Shown in pieces: positions 1 to 6,474 of a DNA stretch of 6,474 bases. The stretch comes from Microbacterium sp. GTDB lineage: Bacteria; Actinomycetota; Actinomycetes; Actinomycetales; Microbacteriaceae. The DNA is taken from NCBI GenBank assembly GCA_029267645.1, contig JAJUIM010000113.1, forward strand, positions 1 through 6,474, read 5' to 3'. A program made the translations under genes and the position numbers. Under the pieces are notes generated by a model. The model worked only from the letters and a program-made list of their open reading frames with translations, was not told where the DNA came from and ran no database searches. Every line of letters starts with the position of its first letter. Position 1 is the first letter of the stretch.

Positions 1-373
1 CGCCGCCGTGAGCTGGGACGAGATGCGCCAGCGCCGCGAGGTGCGCGCGGGCGTGAACCGACTCGTGAACTTCGACGACGCGAACCTGCGCCGCTCCGCG
101 CAGGCCGCAGTCGCGGCGTGCGCCCGCGTCGAGCGCGCGCTCGAGATCCTCGGCGAGGAGGTGCCCGACCACCTCAAGCAGGCGGGCGAGCTGCGCCTCG
201 CGCACCGCGACGCGAGCCTCGACGAGCTCGGCCACCACGCGGATCCGCCGCTCACGAAGGACGCGGTCGCCGGCCGCATCCGCCGCCTGCTCGCGATGGC
301 CGACAAGCGGGCGGTCGCCGAGGGGATCCCCGGCACCGAGTCTGCCGTCCCGCCGCAGTCGCAGAGCGCCTGA
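1..373 (+). CDS. whiA: WhiA, C-terminal part (5' end outside window)
   Basis: This is the last 123 residues of WhiA, a DNA-binding regulator of sporulation and cell division in actinobacteria that is widely conserved in Gram-positives. The reading frame is open from base 2, so the gene starts upstream of the window; internal GTG or ATG codons near base 8 are not starts. The visible part holds the signature of the WhiA C-terminal helix-turn-helix region: a basic stretch followed by [13 protein letters not shown], then [21 protein letters not shown] and [17 protein letters not shown] near the end. The LAGLIDADG-like N-terminal domain of the family is missing only because of the window edge. The last residues, after MADKRA, are a variable Pro/Ser/Gln tail. 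In actinobacteria whiA normally follows rapZ and yvcK and precedes gap, which fits the genes to the right. Identification is from recalled family sequence and is very likely. Confidence 0.95.
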   Translation, partial: AAVSWDEMRQRREVRAGVNRLVNFDDANLRRSAQAAVAACARVERALEILGEEVPDHLKQAGELRLAHRDASLDELGHHADPPLTKDAVAGRIRRLLAMADKRAVAEGIPGTESAVPPQSQSA

Positions 374-428
374 TCAGCCGCCTCGTCACGAGATGACACG
401 GGCGCGTGCTGGATGCCTTCAGCGTCAC

Positions 429-434
429 TAGGAT
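429..434 (+). promoter_or_regulatory. candidate -10 element for sodA
   Basis: TAGGAT fits the TANNNT form of an actinobacterial housekeeping -10 box and lies about 65 bases before the sodA start, inside the 125-base whiA-sodA gap. No convincing -35 box is seen 16-19 bases upstream (GTGCTG at 406-411 is a poor match). Transcription would begin near 440-442 and give a leader of roughly 58 bases. No strong hairpin follows whiA, so read-through from whiA is also possible. Confidence 0.4.
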
Positions 435-450
435 GAGAGAGTCCGCTCGG

Positions 451-480
451 ATCGCAGCGTGCGATGCCGAGAAGCCGGCA
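451..480 (+). other. two small adjacent stem-loops in the sodA leader
   Basis: Two back-to-back inverted repeats lie just before the sodA ribosome binding site. The first has 6-bp perfect arms (451-456 with 460-465) and a GCG loop. The second has 5-bp arms (465-469 with 476-480) and a 6-base loop; base 465 can serve only one of them. Both would be in the transcript if the -10 box at 429-434 is real. The arms are short, so these may be chance. Confidence 0.3.
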
Positions 481-498
481 CGAAAGAGAAGGCGATTG

Positions 499-1125
499 AT
501 GGCCACGTACACTCTTCCCGAACTCACCTACGACTACGGCGCCCTCGAGCCGCACATCAGCGGCCGAATCATGGAGCTCCACCACTCGAAGCACCACGCC
601 ACGTACGTCGCTGGCGCGAACACCGCGCTCGAGCAGCTGGCCGAGGCTCGTCAGACGGGCAACTTCGGCGCCATCAACAAGCTCGAGAAGGACCTCGCGT
701 TCAACCTCGGCGGACACACGAACCACTCGATCTTCTGGACGAACCTGAGCCCCGAGGGCCAGGAGCGTCCCGAGGGCGAGATCGCTGCTGCGATCGACGA
801 GCACTTCGGCTCGTTCGAGGGCTTCCAGGGCCAGTTCAACGCTGCCGCCCTGGGCATCCAGGGCTCCGGCTGGGCCGGCCTGTTCTGGGACTCGATCGGA
901 CAGAACCTGATCATCCAGCAGTTCTTCGACCAGCAGTCGCAGTTCGCTGCCGGCACGGTGCCGATCCTGCTGCTCGACATGTGGGAGCACGCCTTCTACC
1001 TCGACTACCAGAACGTCAAGGCCGACTACGTCAAGGCGTTCTGGAACATCGTGAACTGGGACAATGTGAAGGAGCGCTTCGACACCGCTCGCGAGAAGAC
1101 CGCGGGCCTCATCGTCGCGCGCTGA
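499..1125 (+). CDS. sodA: superoxide dismutase, Mn/Fe family, Mn-type residues
   Basis: This encodes a 208-residue cytoplasmic superoxide dismutase that converts superoxide to hydrogen peroxide and oxygen. The ATG at 499 is chosen because an AGAGAAGG ribosome binding site lies 6 bases upstream and the protein then begins [18 protein letters not shown], the family's normal start; the GTG at 406 would add 31 unlikely residues. Metal ligands by alignment from memory are His28 (MELHHSKHH), His76 ([10 protein letters not shown]), Asp160 and His164 (DMWEHAFY). Gly72 and Gln145 fall where Mn enzymes carry Gly and an active-site Gln, so manganese is favoured, although cambialistic use cannot be excluded. 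Length matches the family. No signal peptide is seen. The gene sits alone between whiA and gap, with a candidate promoter upstream and a hairpin after its stop. Confidence 0.96.
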   Translation: MATYTLPELTYDYGALEPHISGRIMELHHSKHHATYVAGANTALEQLAEARQTGNFGAINKLEKDLAFNLGGHTNHSIFWTNLSPEGQERPEGEIAAAIDEHFGSFEGFQGQFNAAALGIQGSGWAGLFWDSIGQNLIIQQFFDQQSQFAAGTVPILLLDMWEHAFYLDYQNVKADYVKAFWNIVNWDNVKERFDTAREKTAGLIVAR

Positions 1126-1132
1126 CACGTCG

Positions 1133-1163
1133 CGGGCCGGCGGAGTGCGGATCCGCCGGCCCG
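1133..1163 (+). terminator. hairpin terminator after sodA
   Basis: A perfect 12-bp GC-rich inverted repeat (1133-1144 with 1152-1163) with a 7-base loop begins 8 bases after the sodA stop. No T-run follows; the next bases are GACCCCCTG. U-tract-free hairpins are common putative terminators in high-GC actinobacteria, so the call rests on stem strength and position. Confidence 0.6.
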
Positions 1164-1170
1164 GACCCCC

Positions 1171-1184
1171 TGATGAACCCATCA
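1171..1184. promoter_or_regulatory. short dyad upstream of gap, possible operator
   Basis: TGATGAACCCATCA is a 14-base dyad with 5-bp perfect arms and a 4-base centre. It lies between the sodA terminator and the gap ribosome binding site, where a gap promoter or operator would be expected. No known regulator's consensus is recognised in it. A site this short can occur by chance. Confidence 0.2.
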
Positions 1185-1199
1185 ATCGCCTCGTTCTGA

Positions 1200-2236
<1,037 letters not shown>

Positions 2237-2256
2237 CCTCACTCCCGCAGATGACC

Positions 2257-2303
2257 GAACGCCCGTCCGTCCCCGCGACCACGTCGTGGGCGGGCGGGCG
2301 TTC
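2257..2303 (+). terminator. long hairpin between gap and pgk
   Basis: Arms 2257-2272 and 2288-2303 pair over 16 positions: 14 Watson-Crick pairs and two G-U pairs (2266-2294 and 2270-2290). The apex contains a further 4-bp stem (2276-2279 with 2283-2286). No T-run follows. The position, 28 bases after the gap stop and 18 before pgk, suggests termination or attenuation between the two genes. It could instead stabilise the gap mRNA 3' end. Confidence 0.6.
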
Positions 2304-2307
2304 GCTG

Positions 2308-2313
2308 TAGATT
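2308..2313 (+). promoter_or_regulatory. candidate -10 element for a leaderless pgk transcript
   Basis: TAGATT fits TANNNT and ends 8 bases before the pgk ATG at 2322, so transcription would start at or within a few bases of the ATG. No Shine-Dalgarno sequence precedes this ATG, which also fits a leaderless mRNA. The corresponding -35 region lies inside the hairpin arm (about 2285-2290) and does not match a consensus. Confidence 0.4.
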
Positions 2314-2321
2314 GGCGATCG

Positions 2322-3526
<1,205 letters not shown>

Positions 3527-3536
<10 letters not shown>

Positions 3537-4315
3537 CCCGCACCCCGCTGATTGCGGGCAACTGGAAGATGAACCTCGACCACCTGCAGGCGGTCGCGCT
3601 CGTGCAGAAGCTCCACTGGAGCCTCAAGGACGCGCAGCACGACTTCGAGTCGGTCGACGTCACGGTGTTCCCCCCGTTCACCGACCTGCGCAGCGTGCAG
3701 ACGCTGATCGACGCCGACAAGATTCCGTTCGCGCTCGGCGCGCAGGACATCTCGACGCACGAGCAGGGCGCGTACACGGGCGAGATCGCGGGCGAGTTCC
3801 TCGCGAAGCTCGACTGCCGCCAGGTCATCATCGGCCACTCGGAGCGTCGCGAGTACCACGGCGAGACCGACGAGGTCGTCGCGGCCAAGGTCGCGGCCGC
3901 GCTGAAGAACGGCATCGTGCCGGTCATCTGCGTCGGCGAGACGAGCGAGGATCTCGAGAAGCACGGCGCGAGCGCCGTGCCGGTCGCCCAGCTCGAGAAG
4001 GCGCTCGAGGGCGTCGCCGCGGGCGCCGAGATCGTCGTCGCCTACGAGCCCGTGTGGGCGATCGGATCCGGCCAGGCGGCCACGCCCGAGCAGGCCCAGG
4101 AGGTCTGCGAGAAGCTGCGCGAGGTCGTCGCTGCGAAGCTCGGCGACGACGCGGGGCAGTCGACCCGCGTGCTGTACGGCGGGTCGGTGAAGTCGGGCAA
4201 CATCGCCTCCTTCATGCGCGAGCCCGACATCGACGGCGCGCTCGTCGGCGGCGGCAGCATCAAGGTCGACGAGTTCAGCTCGATCATCCGCTTCCAGAAG
4301 CACGTCGGCGTCTGA
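3527..4315 (+). CDS. tpiA: triose-phosphate isomerase
   Basis: This encodes a 262-residue TIM-barrel isomerase that interconverts dihydroxyacetone phosphate and glyceraldehyde 3-phosphate in the cytoplasm, feeding Gap. Catalytic residues are Asn12 and Lys14 (AGNWKMN), His104 (IIGHSERR) and Glu174 (AYEPVWAIGSG, where the flexible active-site loop begins). Phosphate-binding segments are YGGSVKSGN (217-225) and VGGGSIK (240-246); the second has GGGS where many homologues read GGAS, a mild substitution. Length is slightly above the roughly 250 typical of bacteria. The start overlaps pgk by 10 bases; an ATG two codons later (3533) would give a 4-base ATGA overlap instead and removes only Met-Gly. 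A strong hairpin follows the stop, closing the pgk-tpiA unit. Confidence 0.98.
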
Positions 4316-4318
4316 TTC

Positions 4319-4357
4319 CGTGCGGCTCGCGTCCTCGCGGAGGATGCGAGCCGCACG
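4319..4357 (+). terminator. strong hairpin terminator after tpiA
   Basis: Arms 4319-4336 and 4340-4357 pair over 18 positions with one G-U pair (4331-4345) and a GCG loop, starting 4 bases after the tpiA stop. No T-run follows on either strand. Position and strength argue for a terminator of the glycolytic unit. Confidence 0.7.
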
Positions 4358-4363
4358 AACCGA

Positions 4364-4369
4364 TACACT
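4364..4369 (+). promoter_or_regulatory. candidate -10 element for secG-rbpA
   Basis: TACACT fits TANNNT and lies 7 bases after the tpiA hairpin. Transcription would start near 4375-4377, giving a leader of about 45 bases before secG. No recognisable -35 box is seen; that region lies in the hairpin's right arm (about 4341-4346). Confidence 0.45.
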
Positions 4370-4374
4370 GAATG

Positions 4375-4404
4375 ATCGTGTGCGGTGCAGACGCCCCGCA
4401 CGAT
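4375..4404 (+). other. stem-loop at the predicted 5' end of the secG mRNA
   Basis: ATCGTGTG (4375-4382) can pair with CGCACGAT (4397-4404) over 8 positions, seven Watson-Crick and one G-U (4381-4398), with a 14-base loop. An overlapping alternative pairs 4380-4385 with 4396-4401. The stem ends directly before the secG Shine-Dalgarno GGAAAGG. It could protect the 5' end or affect ribosome access; this is inference. Confidence 0.35.
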
Positions 4405-4411
4405 GGAAAGG
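4405..4411 (+). promoter_or_regulatory. ribosome binding site of secG (sets GTG start)
   Basis: GGAAAGG ends 9 bases before the GTG at 4421. This favours 4421 over the upstream in-frame GTG at 4385 and ATG at 4403, which would add an Arg/Pro-rich N-terminus unlike SecG; the ATG at 4403 also overlaps this site. Confidence 0.65.
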
Positions 4412-4420
4412 CCACGACGC

Positions 4421-4669
4421 GTGCAGATTCTCGAGTTCATCCTGCAGGTCCTGCTCGGACTGACGAGCCTCCTGCTGACGCTGTTCATCCTCATGCACAA
4501 GGGCCGCGGCGGCGGGCTGTCCGACATGTTCGGCGGCGGCATGGCGCAGGCGGTCAGCTCCTCCGGTTCGGCAGAGCGCATGCTCAACTACGCGACGATC
4601 GTGCTCGCGCTCGTCTGGTTCCTGTCGATCGTCGGGCTCGGTCTGATCACGAAGTTCCAGGTCCTCTGA
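4421..4669 (+). CDS. secG: SecG, protein-export channel subunit
   Basis: This encodes an 82-residue membrane protein, normal for SecG, the small subunit of the SecYEG translocon that assists SecA-driven export. With the GTG start the first transmembrane helix covers about residues 3-24 (ILEFILQVLLGLTSLLLTLF). The signature loop follows: MHKGRGGGLSDMFGGG (25-40), the conserved cytoplasmic Gly-rich motif. A second helix spans about 57-76. The short C-terminus ends KFQVL. Placement after tpiA matches the gap-pgk-tpiA-secG order common in Gram-positive bacteria. A hairpin and a candidate promoter separate it from tpiA, suggesting its own transcript. Its TGA shares one base with the rbpA ATG (TGATG), so rbpA translation is probably coupled to it. 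Confidence 0.95.
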   Translation: MQILEFILQVLLGLTSLLLTLFILMHKGRGGGLSDMFGGGMAQAVSSSGSAERMLNYATIVLALVWFLSIVGLGLITKFQVL

Positions 4670-5028
4670 TGGCGGGCGGGCAGAACGCGAGCGCCATCCG
4701 GGGCACGCGGGTCGGCTCGGGCCCCATGGGCGAGCAGGACCACGGGCACCACGCCGATCGCACGGCGGTGTCGTACTGGGACGCCGAGGGCAACGAGGTC
4801 GTCAAGTACTACGCGGCCGACGTCCCGGCCGACGAGATCCCCGAGATCGTGGATCACCCGCACAGCGGTCTTCCCGCGGGGCGCGACAAGGAGAATCCTC
4901 CCGCGCCCGAGAAGCTGCAGGCGTACAAGTCGCACCTCGAGTACGTGAAGGAGCGGCGCACCGACGAGGAGGCCGACGAGCTCCTCGAGGACGCGCTGAA
5001 GAAGGTCCGCGAGAAGCGCGGCGAGTAG
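4669..5028 (+). CDS. rbpA: RNA polymerase-binding protein RbpA
   Basis: This encodes a 119-residue soluble protein of the actinobacterial RbpA family, which binds RNA polymerase and primary sigma factors and helps open-complex formation. The order seen is: an N-terminal tail with the basic motif IRGTRVGSGPMG (10-21), a core resembling the RbpA barrel (about 33-68, SYWDAEGNEVVKYYAADVP then EIPEIVDHPHSG), a linker rich in Lys and Pro (72-90), and a C-terminal acidic and basic helix VKERRTDEEADELLEDALKK (93-112), equivalent to the sigma-interaction helix (ERRS..ELEELL in mycobacteria). There is no cysteine, so the zinc site reported for the Streptomyces protein is absent. The start overlaps the secG stop by one base, with only a weak AGG upstream, consistent with translational coupling. 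The gene ends 6 bases before the large palindrome. Confidence 0.9.
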   Translation: MAGGQNASAIRGTRVGSGPMGEQDHGHHADRTAVSYWDAEGNEVVKYYAADVPADEIPEIVDHPHSGLPAGRDKENPPAPEKLQAYKSHLEYVKERRTDEEADELLEDALKKVREKRGE

Positions 5029-5034
5029 CGCGAC

Positions 5035-5084
5035 CAGACGACGAGGGCGCCCCGACCGATCGGTCGGGGCGCCCTCGTCGTCTG
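5035..5084. terminator. perfect 50-bp palindrome, bidirectional terminator
   Basis: Bases 5035-5084 form a perfect palindrome with 25-bp arms and no spacer, centred between 5059 and 5060. In RNA from either strand it folds to a 23-bp stem with a GAUC loop. It begins 6 bases after the rbpA stop and ends 7 bases before the pgl stop, so it is almost exactly centred between convergent genes. There is no U-tract on either side. A bidirectional terminator is the simplest reading. Confidence 0.85.
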
Positions 5085-5091
5085 CTGCCGG

Positions 5092-5826
5092 TCAGGCTCC
5101 GGCAGCGGCCTCGTCGGCGAACACGATCGTCTCCTCGGTGCCGCGGGCGGTCGACGCGGGGGCGGCGTCGGGATCCGGGCCGCGACGGATCTTCGCGACG
5201 GCCTCGGCCTTGTCGGCACCCGCGACGACGAGCCACACGCGGCGCGACGCGTTGATGACGGGCAGCGTGAACGTGACGCGCTCGGGCGGCGGCTTCGGCG
5301 AGTTGCGGATCGGCAGCACGGCGCCCTCCGCGGCGTGGATCTCCTCGCGGCCGGGGAAGAGCGACGCGATGTGCGCGTCGGGGCCGGCGCCGAGGAGCGT
5401 CACGTCGAAGGACGGCGCGACGGCGCCCTCGGGGGCGAAGCGCGCGAGCTCGTCGGCGTAGGCGCGGGCGGCGTCGTCGAGCGAGCCGTCCTCCGTCGCC
5501 CACGGCTCGTGGACGTTCTCCGCGGGGATGTCGAGCGCGTCGATGAGCGCCGCGCGGGCCTGCCCCGCGTTGCGCTCGGGATCCGCGCGCGGCACGAACC
5601 GCTCGTCGCTCCACCACAGGTGCACGCGCGACCAGTCGACCGCGTCCCTCGAGGGGTGTGCGGCGACGGCCGCGAGCGTACCGATGCCCATGGATCCGCC
5701 GGTGAGCGACACGTGCCGCGCGCCGGGCTCGGCCGTCAGCGGCACGAGCACGTCGAGCATCCGTGTCGCGACGAGCTGCGCGAGCTCGTCCTTGCCCGCG
5801 CGCGTCTCGAAGACGGGTTCGGTCAT
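5092..5826 (-). CDS. pgl: 6-phosphogluconolactonase
   Basis: This encodes a 244-residue enzyme of the SugarP isomerase-like fold that hydrolyses 6-phosphogluconolactone, the product of glucose-6-phosphate dehydrogenase, in the oxidative pentose phosphate pathway. Family motifs in order are SLTGGSMG (40-47, phosphate binding), WWSDERFVPRADPERN (71-86) and GAGPDAHIASLFPG (146-159), whose His152 is the expected catalytic base. The usual GPDGH here reads GPDAH, which I recall from other actinobacteria and do not regard as inactivating. NSPKPPPERVTFTLP follows, as in the family. The ATG shares one base with the opcA stop (TGATG), with GGGGAGAG upstream as a good ribosome binding site, so the two are co-translated. 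An in-frame extension upstream of this ATG overlaps opcA and is not needed. Confidence 0.95.
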   Translation of the reverse strand: MTEPVFETRAGKDELAQLVATRMLDVLVPLTAEPGARHVSLTGGSMGIGTLAAVAAHPSRDAVDWSRVHLWWSDERFVPRADPERNAGQARAALIDALDIPAENVHEPWATEDGSLDDAARAYADELARFAPEGAVAPSFDVTLLGAGPDAHIASLFPGREEIHAAEGAVLPIRNSPKPPPERVTFTLPVINASRRVWLVVAGADKAEAVAKIRRGPDPDAAPASTARGTEETIVFADEAAAGA

Positions 5827-6474
5827 CACTCGCTCTCCCCGTCGGCCTCGGCCTCGGCAGCTGCCGCGACGGCGGACGCGGGGACCGCCGTCGCGCCGTA
5901 CGCGTGGGTCGGCGCCATGAGCGCGCTCCAGCCGTCGGTGATGACGCGACCGTAGAGGCGGTCGGGGTCGAGGCGGCGCAACTCCTCCGCGATGCACTCG
6001 CGCAGCGAGCGGCGGGGGAGGAGCAGGTCGTGATCGGGCTGGCCGGGCTGCGTGAGCACGGCGTGCGTCGACGAGCGGCGCTCGAGCAGGATGTCGCCCG
6101 AGGCACGCGTGAGGCGCACCGAGCGGATCCCGTGATCCCAGTCGCTCGGCCGCTCGTACTGCCACTCGACGGGCACTTCGAGCTGCAGGCCGAGCCAGGC
6201 CGCGAGGAGCGCGGTCGACGGCGAGCTCGCGGCGCCGCACACGCGCACGGACGTGATGGGCTCGTACGGCGGCTGGTCGAGCACGGCCGCGAGCTGCTCG
6301 CGCCAGCGCGTGAGGCGCGTCCACGCGAGGTCAGTGTCGCCGGGGCGGTAGGTCTCGTCGAGGCGCTGCAGGCGCTCTGCCGCCGCGGGCGAGGTCGACG
6401 CGTCGGTGATGCGGCGCTGCGCGATGCGGCCGAGGGGATCCAGCGCGGGCGCCTCGGGCGGCGTCTCGGGCCAC
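5826..6474 (-). CDS. opcA: OpcA, G6PDH assembly protein (N-terminus outside window)
   Basis: This is the C-terminal 215 residues of OpcA, which assembles or activates glucose-6-phosphate dehydrogenase in actinobacteria and cyanobacteria. The frame is open to the right edge, so the start lies outside; the ATG near 6284 is internal. Recognisable family segments are DPLGRIAQRRITDA, YRPGDTDLAWTRLTRWREQL and the SVRVCGAASSPSTALLAAWL region, then RRLDPDRLYG near the end. The last 25 or so residues are a low-complexity Ala/Glu tail. The gene runs into pgl with a one-base stop/start overlap. In related genomes zwf lies directly upstream, so it is expected just beyond the right edge, often with tal and tkt. 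The gene acts in the same pathway as pgl. Confidence 0.93.
   Translation of the reverse strand, partial: WPETPPEAPALDPLGRIAQRRITDASTSPAAAERLQRLDETYRPGDTDLAWTRLTRWREQLAAVLDQPPYEPITSVRVCGAASSPSTALLAAWLGLQLEVPVEWQYERPSDWDHGIRSVRLTRASGDILLERRSSTHAVLTQPGQPDHDLLLPRRSLRECIAEELRRLDPDRLYGRVITDGWSALMAPTHAYGATAVPASAVAAAAEAEADGESE
5833..5840 (-). promoter_or_regulatory. ribosome binding site of pgl
   Basis: On the minus strand GGGGAGAG lies 6 bases before the pgl ATG, within the last codons of opcA. It supports the ATG at 5826-5824 over longer in-frame starts. Confidence 0.7.

Noticed and set aside
406..498. Upstream GTG start for sodA adding 31 residues
   Set aside because: The extension is unlike SOD N-termini, covers the candidate promoter, and the ATG at 499 has a well-placed ribosome binding site.
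2286..2321. Upstream GTG start for pgk
   Set aside because: The added residues would be coded by the hairpin arm, and the protein from the ATG at 2322 already begins with the family's usual sequence.
4372..4668. Plus-strand frame upstream of rbpA as an N-terminal extension
   Set aside because: It overlaps secG in another frame, has shadow-like composition, and rbpA has a natural ATG in the TGATG overlap.

Overview
The window looks like an ordinary chromosomal housekeeping region of a high-GC actinobacterium, most likely from Microbacteriaceae or a close relative. That placement rests on recalled protein features and gene order (whiA followed by gap-pgk-tpiA-secG, with opcA and pgl, and an RbpA gene present) and on strong G/C third-position bias; no database search was possible.

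Layout, left to right. The plus strand carries the 3' end of whiA (1-373), a manganese-type superoxide dismutase gene sodA (499-1125), the lower-glycolysis genes gap (1224-2228), pgk (2322-3536) and tpiA (3527-4315), then secG (4421-4669) and rbpA (4669-5028). The minus strand carries opcA (entering from the right edge, 5826-6474) followed by pgl (5092-5826). The two gene sets converge on a perfect 50-bp palindrome at 5035-5084, the best terminator candidate here. Coding is dense: pgk/tpiA, secG/rbpA and opcA/pgl all overlap, and no gene-free gap exceeds about 125 bases.

How the genes work together. TpiA, Gap and Pgk catalyse successive triose-phosphate steps of glycolysis and gluconeogenesis. 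Pgl and OpcA belong to the oxidative pentose phosphate pathway; zwf, the expected partner of opcA, would lie just beyond the right edge. SecG is a protein-export channel subunit and RbpA an RNA polymerase/sigma partner, so this cluster joins carbon metabolism with core secretion and transcription functions.

Regulation as far as it can be read. Strong GC-rich hairpins without U-tracts lie in the sodA-gap, gap-pgk, tpiA-secG and rbpA-pgl gaps. Candidate -10 elements occur before sodA, pgk and secG. The pgk arrangement suggests a leaderless transcript. I see no mobile element, CRISPR array, tRNA, rRNA or evident new multi-gene system. The observations worth a second look are in the non-coding DNA and in word usage (GGATCC).
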